A stretch of 64,000 nt of DNA from an uncultured Candidatus Saccharibacteria bacterium (GCA_946406315.1 CAMJKD010000004.1:37200-101199), one strand, 5' to 3'. Shown: positions 17,129 to 26,798, numbered from the stretch's first letter. The notes: generated from the letters alone by a model not told the origin. A program made the numbers and translations.

Positions 17129-18166
17129 GTAGGTTTGGCAAATGTGGGGAAGAGCACGCTTTTTAATGCCTTGACGAATGCGGGTGCTTTGGCGGCGAAT
17201 TATCCTTTTGCAACAATTGAGCCGAATACTGGCATTGTTGGCGTTCCAGATGAGCGGATCGGCGTATTGGCAAAGATGTATGAATCCGAAAAGATAGTGC
17301 CAGCGACGGTTGAATTTGTTGATATTGCCGGTTTGATTGCTGGCGCCTCTAAGGGGGAGGGGCTAGGCAATAAATTCTTGGCGAATATACGCGAATGCGA
17401 AGTGATATGCCATGTCGTAAGAGCATTTGAAGATACAAATGTGACACATATAGCCGGCGGTCCAGATCCGAAGCGAGATATTGATACGGTTGAGACGGAG
17501 TTAGCTTTGGCGGATATTGAAACATTGGAGAAATCTCTGCCTAAGATGCAAAAAGAGATGCGCGGCGGCAGTAGAGAAGCAGGGCAGCGAGTTGAGCAGG
17601 CGGCAAAAGCGCTTGAGCAATTAGAGAAGGGCATGACGCATATTGAGCCAGTTGACGGGCTGGACTTGTTATCGGCGAAGCCGGTCTTCTTTATGTTTAA
17701 TATGGACGAAAATGAGCTTGCGGATGAAAAAAAGCGAGCAGAATTGGCTAACTTGGTAGCGCCGCGGAAGTGTGTGTTTGTTAATGCGAAACTTGAATCC
17801 GAGATGGTTGATATGGAGCCGGAAGAGAAGAGAGAATTTTTAGAGAGTTATGGAGTAGCCGAAGATGGATTAAGCCAACTAGTGCGTGTAGCCTATGATA
17901 CTTTAGGGTTGCAAAGTTTTTTGACGGCGGGGAAAAAAGAAACGCGTGCTTGGACGATAAAGAAGGGTGCAACGGCGCCAGAGGCGGCAGGGGTGATTCA
18001 CACGGATTTTCAGAGAGGTTTTATAGCGGCGTCGATTTGCTCTTATGGCGATTTAGTACGTTTAGGGTCGGAGAAAGCTGTGCGCGAAGCGGGGTTAATG
18101 CGAACGGAAGGCAAAGACTACATAATGCAGGACGGCGATGTAGTTGAATTCAAATTTAACGTCTAG
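17108..18166 (+). CDS. ychF: Redox/ribosome-associated ATPase YchF, probable ATT start
   Basis: An Obg-family P-loop protein that hydrolyses ATP and binds ribosomes. Motifs: G1 GLANVGKSTLFNALT, G3 DIAGLIAGASKGEGLG, an NMDE replacing NKxD, and a C-terminal TGS-like domain (ARAWTIKKGATAPEAA). The track starts at TTG 17102, which is fused to the Shine-Dalgarno AAAGG and is unlikely. The array repeats all have their start codon at the position of ATT 17108, six bases after AAAGG, so I propose ATT initiation as in infC. The gene lies at the end of the cassette array. Confidence 0.88.
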   Translation: MNIKIGIVGLANVGKSTLFNALTNAGALAANYPFATIEPNTGIVGVPDERIGVLAKMYESEKIVPATVEFVDIAGLIAGASKGEGLGNKFLANIRECEVICHVVRAFEDTNVTHIAGGPDPKRDIDTVETELALADIETLEKSLPKMQKEMRGGSREAGQRVEQAAKALEQLEKGMTHIEPVDGLDLLSAKPVFFMFNMDENELADEKKRAELANLVAPRKCVFVNAKLESEMVDMEPEEKREFLESYGVAEDGLSQLVRVAYDTLGLQSFLTAGKKETRAWTIKKGATAPEAAGVIHTDFQRGFIAASICSYGDLVRLGSEKAVREAGLMRTEGKDYIMQDGDVVEFKFNV

Positions 18167-18219
18167 ATTTTCGTTAGTTTTTATTGCGTTTTAAAAGGCG
18201 CTTATGCTAAACTTAGTGT

Positions 18220-19266
18220 ATGAGTCTAGGTTACGGTGTGGGTGATTTCTTCGCACTAGATATTGGTACAGACGCACTAAGAATGGTGCAATTATCTGGC
18301 AATGCTCAGCATGGCTTTGTATTGCAGAGGTTTGCATATGTACCAGTGAGCCGATCGATATTGCAAGATGGCAGTGATGCGGGGAAGCGTCGTTTAGGGG
18401 AGACAATTCAGAGTGCGGCAGAGCAGGCTGGTATTCGCACAAAGAATATTGCGCTTGGTATGCCGTCGAGCAAAACGTTTACGACAGTAATCGAGGTTCC
18501 TACTCAAGACAATAAATCTATGGAAAAGATTATTAAATATCATGCAGATCAATACATTCCGATGCCGATCGATGATGCGAAGGTTGATTTTGTTATCCTC
18601 GGTCCAAGTCCAAATGACCCGCAGATAACAGAGGTATTATTGTCTTCTACTTCAATTGCTTATGCTGAGGAGAGAATGGAGAATGTTGAGGCTTTTGGTT
18701 TCAATTTGATTGCGCAAGAGCCGGATCCGATTGCGATGTCGCGTTCTTTGACGCCACCAGGCATAAAAGATGCAATTTTGATTATTGATTACGGTGAAGA
18801 ATCAACAGATTTGTCTATGGTATATGGGGCGCCGCGTTTGGTGCGTATGCTGCCGGGTGGTTTATCTGTTTTAGTGCGCACGGTAGCTAATTCTTTGAAT
18901 GTAAAGGAAAGCCAGGCTCGCCAATTTATCTTGAAATTTGGTCTTGCTCAGGATAAGCTAGATGGTCAGGTTTTTAAAGCTCTTGATCAGACGCTCGAGA
19001 ATTTTGCTTCTGAATTAACGAAATCTATACGTTTCTTCCAGACAAAATATCCAAACGTAAATGTTGGAGGAGTTGTCTTGTCTGGTTTTGCTGGTATTAT
19101 TCCGTTTTTGCCTGAGTATATTGAAGCGAAGACTGGTTTTAAGACAATTCAGGGTAATCCATGGCAAATGGTGAGTGTGTATGATCAACAAAGGCAGGCG
19201 TTGTCGCAAGTCTCAGCTGAGTTTGCAGTGGTAATTGGGCTAGCTGAAAGGACGAACAAGAGGTAG
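18220..19266 (+). CDS. pilM: Type IV pilus assembly protein PilM
   Basis: An actin-like ATPase of the pilus inner-membrane platform. LDIGTDALRMVQL is the phosphate-1 motif, LIIDYGEESTDLSM the phosphate-2 motif and VVLSGFAGIIPFLPEYI the adenosine region. 348 residues, normal for PilM. Cytoplasmic, it binds the PilN N-terminus and links to PilB. First gene of a pilM-N-O-x-B operon. TAAACT in an extended -10 context (TTATGC before it) lies exactly six bases from the ATG, so the operon mRNA is probably leaderless. Confidence 0.93.
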   Translation: MSLGYGVGDFFALDIGTDALRMVQLSGNAQHGFVLQRFAYVPVSRSILQDGSDAGKRRLGETIQSAAEQAGIRTKNIALGMPSSKTFTTVIEVPTQDNKSMEKIIKYHADQYIPMPIDDAKVDFVILGPSPNDPQITEVLLSSTSIAYAEERMENVEAFGFNLIAQEPDPIAMSRSLTPPGIKDAILIIDYGEESTDLSMVYGAPRLVRMLPGGLSVLVRTVANSLNVKESQARQFILKFGLAQDKLDGQVFKALDQTLENFASELTKSIRFFQTKYPNVNVGGVVLSGFAGIIPFLPEYIEAKTGFKTIQGNPWQMVSVYDQQRQALSQVSAEFAVVIGLAERTNKR

Positions 19267-19269
19267 GAT

Positions 19270-20442
19270 ATGTACGAGATAAGTTTAGTTCCAGATATTA
19301 AAGCCCAGCTTCTGAAAAAGCAAAAATTGCGTAATTTGATTATATTCATTTGTATTATTGTTGCTGTTGCGTGTGGCGGGGTTTTACTGATTTTGTCAAC
19401 AATTGCAGGCGGTCAATCAATACAGATTGGTTTACAGAAGAACGAGATTGACTGTCGAATTGACGGTACGGGTACGAATTGTTCTAGATATAATGATAAA
19501 GGTGATCCCGTAATGAAAGTTGAAAACTTAAGTGAGTTGTTAACTATCCAGGATCAGATGAGCAACATCAACGTTTTGAATAATCAGAAAATTAAATTTT
19601 CACGTATTTTTGGTATCTTGGATGTAATATTGCCAAATGGTGACGATGTGGTGAAAGTTAACGAGATTACTGGTAATGTTGATGAAAATATTCTTAATGT
19701 GACGGCGACTGGTACGTCGAAAAATAACATTGGCTTTAGGGCGCTCGAAGCGTTCAAGAAGACAACGAATAAGACCTATTTTGACTATGGTTCTTATATG
19801 AGACCAGACGAAAATGGCGAATATGTCGAAATTCCTTCGTTCTGTATCGACGAAAAAGTAGTTAACGGAAGGCTATATGGCTATTATCTTAAAGGCTCTC
19901 CAGGATGCGAAGCTCCTTTAGTTGATACTAAGACGGATGAGAATGTGGAAGATGCTGATAGTTCGGAGGATCAAGGTAATATTCAGGATGAAACAAAGGA
20001 GAAAGCGAATACGGTTGAAAGAATTCCTATTTTGAGAAGCTATAAAACTTCGCAGGAGAGGGAAGAATATAAGCTAGGTAAAGATCCGTATGCGAAAAAG
20101 ACAGAAGAAGGAAATAATGGAAAATATTACTTCCAAAGTCAGTGTCTAGAATATAAGGAAGATGGTTCCTTTGATGAGGAAGCGAGTCGCGCGAAATGTC
20201 CGTTAGTTAATGGCGAGAATGGAGTTATAACTAATGAAGCACGCTATGGTAAAGGCGATGGGAACGAGATGGTATTGAATTTTGAAGCAAGAATTGCAGT
20301 CGAACCACGAGTGTTCTTATCTAAGCATAAACATATGCAGATAATTGGTCCAGATAGGCAAAACGTAACCGATAGCTATGTGCAGATTCGTAATATGTTT
20401 GGTCAAAAGGCGTCAAGCGGAGGTGGCACAAATGAAGAGTAA
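19270..20442 (+). CDS. pilN: PilN-like pilus alignment protein
   Basis: 390 residues. A short cytoplasmic N-terminus (MYEISLVPDIKAQLLKKQK, similar to the PilN motif that docks to PilM) is followed by one membrane segment (about 22-46) and a large external part. It is longer than typical PilN (about 200 residues). The extra part is acidic and contains several Cys residues. Starts four bases after pilM. The assignment rests on position and topology rather than on a strong motif. Confidence 0.75.
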   Translation: MYEISLVPDIKAQLLKKQKLRNLIIFICIIVAVACGGVLLILSTIAGGQSIQIGLQKNEIDCRIDGTGTNCSRYNDKGDPVMKVENLSELLTIQDQMSNINVLNNQKIKFSRIFGILDVILPNGDDVVKVNEITGNVDENILNVTATGTSKNNIGFRALEAFKKTTNKTYFDYGSYMRPDENGEYVEIPSFCIDEKVVNGRLYGYYLKGSPGCEAPLVDTKTDENVEDADSSEDQGNIQDETKEKANTVERIPILRSYKTSQEREEYKLGKDPYAKKTEEGNNGKYYFQSQCLEYKEDGSFDEEASRAKCPLVNGENGVITNEARYGKGDGNEMVLNFEARIAVEPRVFLSKHKHMQIIGPDRQNVTDSYVQIRNMFGQKASSGGGTNEE

Positions 20443-21352
20443 AGATAATGGAAAAGGCGTATCGATAGCTAAGAGAGCCAAGATTAGCAAGGCTGAGCAG
20501 AATATGTTTGTTGCGGTGTGTTTAGCGTCAATCCTGCTAGGTATCACGATTGTAGGCGTTTATCAATTAGTAACGGCGATTCAGTTTAATGGTAAGGTTT
20601 TGGCGGAAACTGCCAAAATTAGAGACGATGTTAAGACTTATCAAGATAATATTTCTTCATTAAAGACGAGTATTACGCAGTTGTCTAGTAATGAAAATTT
20701 GGAGTCGGTTGGTCGCGAGAATCCTGAATGCGAAGGATATACGGCGCCAAATGCAGAGATAGGAGATGAGAATACGAATGTGGATTTGACGAAAACTCGG
20801 ACCTGTTCCGCATTGCGTGTGGTGGGCGATGCGTTGCCTTCATTAACTTCAAACAACGACTTTGAAGGTACGCTTAACAGTTTCATTAAGCTGTTAGTTC
20901 ATGATAATAATGATGTTAATATTGAAACGCTTGGTCTAAATGAGTCCTTGGAATATACCGTGACGGTTGACGAGGAAGGGGATGCTACGGCAGAAGATTC
21001 CAATGACGGGTCTGATGATGGATCCGATGGTGATTCGGGAGCGAAAGGGCTAAATATTAAGGTGATGGGCATTTCGATGAATGCAAAAGATAATGCGAAT
21101 AAGATCAAAAAAATGATGTCTAGCATTGAGGATTCTATTAGGAACTATGATATTCGTAACGTGACAATTTCCTGGTCTGAGCAGGAAGTCGATGAATCTG
21201 GACAACTTGAACCTATTATTGACTTAAATGCAACTTATTCGGCTTATTATTCGAGCAGCGTGTCGGTTTATCCAAGGCGCATAACTATCTGTGCGGATGA
21301 GCAAAATGCGAAGTGTGCACGAAACAATGCATCAAGCGAGGACGAGGAATGA
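20432..21352 (+). CDS. PilO-like pilus protein
   Basis: The start is ATG 20432 (MKSKDNGKGVSIAKRAKISK), preceded by GGAGGT, and overlaps pilN by eleven bases. The track start at 20378 is too far upstream. There is a basic cytoplasmic tail, one membrane segment (about 27-50) and a predicted coiled coil (TAKIRDDVKTYQDNISSLKT). An external domain follows, with an acidic low-complexity stretch (DSNDGSDDGSDGDSG). This topology and gene order suit PilO, the partner of PilN in the alignment complex. Confidence 0.68.
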   Translation: MKSKDNGKGVSIAKRAKISKAEQNMFVAVCLASILLGITIVGVYQLVTAIQFNGKVLAETAKIRDDVKTYQDNISSLKTSITQLSSNENLESVGRENPECEGYTAPNAEIGDENTNVDLTKTRTCSALRVVGDALPSLTSNNDFEGTLNSFIKLLVHDNNDVNIETLGLNESLEYTVTVDEEGDATAEDSNDGSDDGSDGDSGAKGLNIKVMGISMNAKDNANKIKKMMSSIEDSIRNYDIRNVTISWSEQEVDESGQLEPIIDLNATYSAYYSSSVSVYPRRITICADEQNAKCARNNASSEDEE

Positions 21353-21726
21353 AAAATACAGATATTGCTTTAGTAGTTTTAATTTCTGCGATTTCAATTC
21401 TAGTGTCTTATTGGGTTGGTAGTGTTATTATGGGAAATCCGAACGAAAGAACCGAAACGACGAATTATTTAGAAAGTATATCCGGAGAGCTTCGGACCCC
21501 AGATCAGGAGACATTTAATCCGACTATGATTAACCCAACTGAGGAAATTATTATTGGAAGTTGCAACTCCGAAACGCAAGTTGAAGACCCTGAGACTCAT
21601 CGCTGTATGTCTAAGGAAGAGTATGAAATTAAGAAGAAAGAAGAAGATAAAAATAAACAAAATCAAGATGATGGTCAAAATGAAAGTGATGATTCTGGCG
21701 CAGGAAATAGTGATTCGGAGTACTAA
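21349..21726 (+). CDS. Small single-TM protein of the pil operon
   Basis: 125 residues from ATG 21349, which overlaps the previous stop (GAATGA). The sequence has one membrane segment (IALVVLISAISILVSYWVGSV) and an external part with two Cys residues (SCNSETQVEDPETHRCM), followed by a charged, Gln/Asp/Ser-rich tail. It occupies the position of PilP in other operons but shows no lipobox or HR domain. Likely part of the pilus machinery by context. No function assigned. Confidence 0.7.
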   Translation: MKNTDIALVVLISAISILVSYWVGSVIMGNPNERTETTNYLESISGELRTPDQETFNPTMINPTEEIIIGSCNSETQVEDPETHRCMSKEEYEIKKKEEDKNKQNQDDGQNESDDSGAGNSDSEY

Positions 21727-21728
21727 AT

Positions 21729-23489
21729 ATGCTTCTTAATAAGGAGCTACAGGATAAGATAGTAAGCCTCTTGGTTGAAAGTGGCTTGGTTGATGCTGGT
21801 TTGGTTAGGAAGACCTATAATGAGGTCGCGAAGACTGGGCAGCCAGTTTTGGCGGTGTTGCGTAGTAAAAATATTGCTACGGACGATTGTATCCAGCACG
21901 CGACGGCCGTTATTCTTGGTATTCCTTATATTGATTTAAGGAATGTACGTTTCGATAAGGATAAATTGCTGAAGATTCCACAAGATGTTGCTCAGCGTTC
22001 AAAAGTTGTGCCATTGGACGAGCAGAACGGACAATTAGTTGTAGCGGTTTTGGATAACTCGAATATTCAAAGGATGGATTATTTGTCGACTCTCGTAAAA
22101 ATGCCGATTCGGACAATGTTGACTTCTGAGGCTGGTGTTCAGAATGCCTTAATGCAATATATGGCAGACTTGAAGGATGTCAATAAAGTAGCGAAGCAAG
22201 AGGAGGCGCAAAAAAATGCTTCAGATGCGACAAACGTTCAGACAATTACGCAGGATTCGCCAATTTCGAAGGCGTTGAGCTCGATTCTGGATTACGCCGC
22301 GAAGTCGAAAGCGTCGGATATTCACATTGAGCCACTAGAGCATTCACTTATTATTAGGATGCGTATTGATGGCGTTTTGCGCCAGACGATGGAGTTGCCG
22401 AAATCGATTGAGGCGGCGTTGGTTTCGCGCATAAAGATTATGGCAAAACTGAAGATTGATGAACATCGTATTCCGCAAGATGGTCAGTTTACGGTAGTAG
22501 TAAACGATAATACGATTGATCTTCGTATTGCGACTTCGCCAGTTGTTTGGGGTGAACAAGTGGTAATTCGTCTTTTGGATAAGTCTGGTACTTCTATGGA
22601 AGTTGAAAAGATGGGTATGACTGGTCGTGCGTTAGAAGACGTAATGGAGGGTATTAGCCGTCCAAATGGTATGATTTTAACTTCAGGTCCGACTGGCTCA
22701 GGTAAGTCGACGACTTTGTATGCTCTGATTAAGAAAATTAAAAACGAAACGATTAATATCGTGACGCTAGAGGATCCGGTTGAATATAAGATGGACGGCG
22801 TGAATCAAATTCAGATTAATACCGATGCTGGTTTGACCTTTGCGTCGGGTTTGCGTTCGATTTTGCGTCAAGATCCAGACGTAGTAATGGTGGGCGAGAT
22901 TCGCGATGGCGAAACGGCGAATTTGGCGGTGCAGGCGGCTTTGACGGGACACTTAGTATTTTCGACGTTGCATACTAACTCGGCCGCTGGTATTATGCCG
23001 CGTCTTTTGGATATGGGAATTGAGCCGTTTTTGATTGCTTCAACTTTGAATACAGTGATAGGTCAGCGTTTGGTACGCCGTGTAGCGGAACGTCGTGAAG
23101 CATATCAGACAAATGATATGGAAACGAAGATGATTAAAGATATCGTTGGTAATTTATTACCAGCAACGAAAAACGATGTACCAGAAGTAAGCGAGAAACG
23201 TGGCTACGGTAATTTACCGCCGCTGGATTCAAGATCTTTTACAATGGTGCGTGGTATTGCTTCGGAAGAAGCGCCGAATGGATACAAAGGCCGGGCTGGT
23301 TTATATGAGACAATTTCGGTAGACGAAGACATTCAGAAGTTAATCGTGGCGCACGCGACGTCTGGTGATATTATGCGCGTTGCGAAGATGAAGGGGGCAA
23401 TTACAATGCGTCAAGATGGCGTATTAAAAGCTTTAACTGGCATTACGACGATTGATGAAGTAAATCGCGTAGCGAGCGATTTGGCATAA
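21729..23489 (+). CDS. pilB: Type IV pilus extension ATPase PilB
   Basis: 586 residues. An N-terminal MshEN-type domain (about 1-150) is followed by the GspE/PilB core. Walker A is SGPTGSGKSTTLYALI, the Asp box and His box follow (VTLEDPVEY and LTGHLVFSTLHTN), and Walker B is DPDVVMVGEIRDGETA. The Cys-rich zinc motif of many PilB proteins is absent. It powers pilin polymerisation from the cytoplasmic face. Last gene of the operon, followed by a terminator. Confidence 0.93.
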   Translation: MLLNKELQDKIVSLLVESGLVDAGLVRKTYNEVAKTGQPVLAVLRSKNIATDDCIQHATAVILGIPYIDLRNVRFDKDKLLKIPQDVAQRSKVVPLDEQNGQLVVAVLDNSNIQRMDYLSTLVKMPIRTMLTSEAGVQNALMQYMADLKDVNKVAKQEEAQKNASDATNVQTITQDSPISKALSSILDYAAKSKASDIHIEPLEHSLIIRMRIDGVLRQTMELPKSIEAALVSRIKIMAKLKIDEHRIPQDGQFTVVVNDNTIDLRIATSPVVWGEQVVIRLLDKSGTSMEVEKMGMTGRALEDVMEGISRPNGMILTSGPTGSGKSTTLYALIKKIKNETINIVTLEDPVEYKMDGVNQIQINTDAGLTFASGLRSILRQDPDVVMVGEIRDGETANLAVQAALTGHLVFSTLHTNSAAGIMPRLLDMGIEPFLIASTLNTVIGQRLVRRVAERREAYQTNDMETKMIKDIVGNLLPATKNDVPEVSEKRGYGNLPPLDSRSFTMVRGIASEEAPNGYKGRAGLYETISVDEDIQKLIVAHATSGDIMRVAKMKGAITMRQDGVLKALTGITTIDEVNRVASDLA

Positions 23490-23504
23490 AAAAGGCTTTA
23501 AAAA

Positions 23505-23530
23505 TATACCCCTGAAGGGTATCTTTTTTA
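23505..23530. terminator. Terminator after pilB (bidirectional)
   Basis: ATACCC CTGAA GGGTAT hairpin at 23505-23521, followed by CTTTTTTA and preceded by an A-run, so it can act for pilB and for the minus-strand tRNAs. Confidence 0.8.
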
Positions 23531-23537
23531 TTGTTGG

Positions 23538-23609
23538 TGCGAGTTGAGAGAGTCGAACTCTCATGTTGAGTTTGGAAAACTCACATAATAACCGTTATAT
23601 GAAACTCGC
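23538..23609 (-). tRNA. tRNA-Gly (TCC)
   Basis: The minus strand folds into a cloverleaf: acceptor GCGAGTT/AACTCGC with discriminator A, anticodon loop TTTCCAA giving anticodon TCC, T arm GAGAG TTCGACT CTCTC. CCA is not encoded. Confidence 0.93.
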
Positions 23610-23642
23610 AAGTATTGTTATATTTCTTATTATACTACATGG

Positions 23643-23717
23643 GGTGGGTAAGAGGGTTCGAACCTCCGACCTTCGGTGCCACAAACCGACGCTCTAACCA
23701 GCTGAGCTATACCCACC
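23643..23717 (-). tRNA. tRNA-His (GTG)
   Basis: Minus-strand cloverleaf with acceptor GTGGGTA/TACCCAC, an extra 5' G paired to discriminator C (the His identity feature), anticodon loop TTGTGGC giving GTG, and T arm GAGGTTCGAACCCTC. Confidence 0.94.
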
Positions 23718-23768
23718 ATGTAAAATAGATACACCAAGAATGATTGGCGTATCTAGATTATATCAGAT

Positions 23769-24524
23769 TTAGAGCTGATTGGCAAAAACGATAAGGTAGG
23801 CTAAATAACCAAGTCCGGCACCGGCGGCGATGACAAGAATAACAATGAGAGTCCAAAGCCAACCGGAATGTGTCCTTGGTGCTTCAGTAACAGTATGTTT
23901 TTTACGTTTGGCGGCAGGAGCTTTGGTTGGGCTTTTTGAACTGTAGACGTTTTTAGTGCTATGAATTGATGAGGCGTTGACTTCTGGAATATTGGAGCCG
24001 AGTGGGCGTTTTTCAACTTTAGTATCGGTTAAGAAAGGAGAGCGACCGCCAAGGGAGTAACTATTAGCATCTGGCGCTTCGACTTTTCTAGGTACGGTTT
24101 TAGGTTGCAACTTTGGAGCTTCTTTTGGTGTAGCTTCTACGATGCGCTCGCGTTTTTGTTGAATCTTAGCGGCGATGCTTTCGCGGTTTGTAGTTGGTTG
24201 GGTGACATGAGCTGAAGGCTTTGCGATGGGGCGTTGTGGTATGGTTGGGCGAGCGGCTGGGCGTGGATTGGCTGCGGGTTTAGCGACAGCCTTCTTAACT
24301 GGTAGAGGTTGAGTAATAACGCGTTTATTATTGCTACGTGGAGCAAAGTCCATGATACGACCGTGATTCTGCGGACGCGTGGCGGGACGATGAGCGACGG
24401 TCTTGACAGCAGAATTGGTAGTTGGACGGGCAACAGGACGAGCGGTCGGCTTGACCGGTTGGGCCTGCATGGCTTCGTTAACGGCTTTATCTAATTCTGC
24501 ATAATCAATATTGTCATTACTCAT
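23769..24524 (-). CDS. Pro/Ala-rich protein with C-terminal membrane anchor
   Basis: 251 residues. The first 20 residues are acidic (MSNDNIDYAELDKAVNEAMQ). Residues about 20-190 are low-complexity and rich in Pro, Ala, Lys, Arg and Thr, hence probably disordered. A single membrane segment (LWTLIVILVIAAGAGLGYLAYLIVF) ends the protein, so it is tail-anchored with the bulk in the cytoplasm. No family recognised. Its start overlaps the stop of tpiA by four bases, so both are in one operon. Confidence 0.75.
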   Translation of the reverse strand: MSNDNIDYAELDKAVNEAMQAQPVKPTARPVARPTTNSAVKTVAHRPATRPQNHGRIMDFAPRSNNKRVITQPLPVKKAVAKPAANPRPAARPTIPQRPIAKPSAHVTQPTTNRESIAAKIQQKRERIVEATPKEAPKLQPKTVPRKVEAPDANSYSLGGRSPFLTDTKVEKRPLGSNIPEVNASSIHSTKNVYSSKSPTKAPAAKRKKHTVTEAPRTHSGWLWTLIVILVIAAGAGLGYLAYLIVFANQL

Positions 24525-25303
24525 GATTTCATCCCCTTAGCTATTTCTACGATAGCACAGAATGAATCTGCTATCAAACTGGCACCTCCGATGAGGAGGC
24601 CATCGATACCTTCAATAGAAAGATAGCCACCGGCACTGAGGTGATCGACAGAACCGCCATATAAGACGGGGATGCTTTCGCCAACACCTTTACCGTAGAC
24701 TTTTGAGATATGTTTACGAACTAGAGCTTGAGCTTCGTCGATGTCGGCCGGCTTGGCGGCGTGAGCATTCTTATTGCTAGAGATAGCCCAGACTGGTTCG
24801 TAAGCGATAATAAGTTTAGAGATGTCTTCTTTGCTGACTTCGTGGAGGCCGTTTGCAAGCTGGCTATAGATAGCGGCAGCAGTTTCACCGTCGCGACGTT
24901 CCATAGCGGTTTCGCCGATACAAAGGATAGGGATGAGGTTATTACGTAGTGCGGCGGCAACCTTGTTGGCAATATCTTCTTCGGATTCATTAAAGATATA
25001 GCGGCGTTCAGAATGGCCAATGATGGCATAATCGACAAAACCACGTAGCTGCGAGACGGAAGTTTCGCCAGTGAAAGCGCCGTAATCGCGCCAGTAGAAA
25101 TTTTGCGCGGCGAGCTTAAATTGACGACGATTTATCTGGAGAGAAAGTGGCTGCAGTGAAACGGTAGAAGGGGCCAGAATAACTTGGACATTGCGAGAAG
25201 GTTTAATGCGACCCTCGAGGCGATGTAAATAAAGGCTGGCTTCACCTGGGGTGAAGTTCATTTTCCAGTTAGCAATAATATAAGTTTTCCTGGTACTAGT
25301 CAT
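24521..25303 (-). CDS. tpiA: Triosephosphate isomerase
   Basis: Interconverts dihydroxyacetone phosphate and glyceraldehyde 3-phosphate in glycolysis. All landmarks are present in 260 residues: ANWKMN with the catalytic Lys, IIGHSERR with the His, IIAYEPVWAI with the Glu, and the phosphate loops VLYGGSV and GLLIGGASL. An extended -10 (GCTTATGGTAAAAT on the minus strand) lies exactly six bases before the ATG, so the mRNA is probably leaderless. Confidence 0.96.
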   Translation of the reverse strand: MTSTRKTYIIANWKMNFTPGEASLYLHRLEGRIKPSRNVQVILAPSTVSLQPLSLQINRRQFKLAAQNFYWRDYGAFTGETSVSQLRGFVDYAIIGHSERRYIFNESEEDIANKVAAALRNNLIPILCIGETAMERRDGETAAAIYSQLANGLHEVSKEDISKLIIAYEPVWAISSNKNAHAAKPADIDEAQALVRKHISKVYGKGVGESIPVLYGGSVDHLSAGGYLSIEGIDGLLIGGASLIADSFCAIVEIAKGMKS

Positions 25304-25337
25304 ACTTCCATTTTACCATAAGCGGGTAAAGATGACA

Positions 25338-25865
25338 CTAGACTTTGTAATCTGGCATGCCATACGAAATCCAGCCGAAGAGGAAGAAGAGGACGTTGAA
25401 GATATAAGGGAAGATAAGAATAGTACTAGCAAGTGGAAAGCTAAAGATGAGCATAGCAAGCACAGTAGACCAAATGATGAGCGTGAGGCCTAGTTCAACC
25501 ATGTGGATAGGAGACTTGAGATGTTTGGCAATATTGGCTATGGCGGTGCGAATAGTGGCATTATACTTTTTAGCGAGGTAACAAAGGGCGATGATGGTGG
25601 CGGTAATGATGGTGCCCGTGATAAACCAAGATGCAATCTGATTTTGGGAAATTACAGCCACAAATGAATGGGACGCTTCGGATGAAGTGGGTGTGACTGA
25701 TGATGTGGTTTCGGCGACATCGCTAATTGTGCTTGAGCCGTCTTTGGATGCGAAGGAGTTGATAGTTAATAATGCACAAATGCCAATGCCGAGAATGAAA
25801 CCGGCAAAAAGAGTAATCCTACCGAGAAAACGGCAGAGTCGCCCAAAATAGTTGGTGTTTTTCAT
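25338..25865 (-). CDS. Multi-pass membrane protein of unknown function
   Basis: 175 residues with four predicted membrane segments (about 14-36, 78-96, 122-142 and 145-165) separated by short loops, and a Ser/Thr-rich external loop (TSSVTPTSSEASHS). No family recognised. TAAAAT with an upstream TG (CATGCTAAAAT) lies six bases before its ATG, another leaderless-type promoter. The gene is flanked by tpiA and a phosphomannomutase-like gene on the same strand. Confidence 0.75.
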   Translation of the reverse strand: MKNTNYFGRLCRFLGRITLFAGFILGIGICALLTINSFASKDGSSTISDVAETTSSVTPTSSEASHSFVAVISQNQIASWFITGTIITATIIALCYLAKKYNATIRTAIANIAKHLKSPIHMVELGLTLIIWSTVLAMLIFSFPLASTILIFPYIFNVLFFLFGWISYGMPDYKV

Positions 25866-25884
25866 ACTTTTATTTTAGCATGAG

Positions 25885-26652
25885 CTATTTAATGAGACCA
25901 AGAATACCGCGTAGCGCATAAGCGGTGTCTTCATGGCTACGTACGGTAATGGTGTCGATGCCCATTTCGACAACAGGGTAATCGTTGCCGCCAGGTTGAG
26001 TCATATCACCGAAGTAAAGAATATCTTGTTTATTGACTTTGAGTTCTTCCATGAGATGAGTCATACCGAAGACTTTGTTCATGCCAGGAGTAATGGCATT
26101 AATAGAGGTAGTACCGCCAATTTCATAGTCGAATTCCGGTGCGAGCTCTTTGCAGCGCTTAACGATGGCTTCGCGCTTTTTACAATCTGGATCCCAAGCG
26201 TATTTTTCTTTAGTGCCAGCCTTTTGGCCGAGAGCAGAGAAGGTGACTTGGCTGAGACGATTCTCGATAATTTCGTCGCCATCTTGGAGTTTATCTTCTT
26301 CCCAATAGCCGAGTTCTTTAGCGGCTTTTTCGATAGCTTCGCTGATTTTTTGAACTTGTTCGTCGGTAAGAGGGTAGTTGTAAACTTGGTCCCAATCTTT
26401 CTTTTTGGCGTCATAACGGTAATACTGAGTGCCTTGGGCAACAAAGAGGTGGAGATGTTCTAATTGTTCTGGCTTGGCGTCTTTAAGTTGATCGACAATT
26501 TGGATGAGGAATTGATCAAATTTTTGGCCTGAGATTGGGCAAATTTCGAAATGATCAAGACATTGAGTGAGGAGATCGGCGATTTCGTCTGGGATAGGGG
26601 TTTTGGCAACATTAAGGGTTTGGTCTACGTCGAATGCTAAAACTTTCTTCAT
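25885..26652 (-). CDS. HAD-IIB phosphatase/phosphomannomutase-like protein
   Basis: 255 residues. The HAD nucleophile motif is FDVDQTLN. Near the C-terminus DILYFGDMTQPGGNDYPVVE matches the metal-binding motif of eukaryotic-type phosphomannomutases (GDxTxPGGND). The middle part is the cap domain. Such enzymes interconvert mannose 6- and 1-phosphate, used for glycan precursors. A phosphatase role is also possible. A Shine-Dalgarno (AGGAGT) precedes the ATG. Confidence 0.82.
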   Translation of the reverse strand: MKKVLAFDVDQTLNVAKTPIPDEIADLLTQCLDHFEICPISGQKFDQFLIQIVDQLKDAKPEQLEHLHLFVAQGTQYYRYDAKKKDWDQVYNYPLTDEQVQKISEAIEKAAKELGYWEEDKLQDGDEIIENRLSQVTFSALGQKAGTKEKYAWDPDCKKREAIVKRCKELAPEFDYEIGGTTSINAITPGMNKVFGMTHLMEELKVNKQDILYFGDMTQPGGNDYPVVEMGIDTITVRSHEDTAYALRGILGLIK

Positions 26653-26698
26653 GATTTACTCCTGGTTATATGTAGATATATTATAGCAATAAAGCATG

Positions 26699-26741
26699 AA
26701 AAAGGCTCCCTCCATCATCCTTGCGGACGATTTTGGGAGCC
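26699..26741 (-). terminator. Terminator of the 26799 gene
   Basis: Minus strand GGCTCCC (plus 26735-26741) pairs with GGGAGCC (plus 26704-26710), followed by TTTTT. It closes the orphan gene that ends at 26799. Confidence 0.8.
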
Positions 26742-26798
26742 AGCTTCAGACGTTATTAACGGGGTGCGATCAGTATTTGGCTCAGAAGGGCTTGCGCG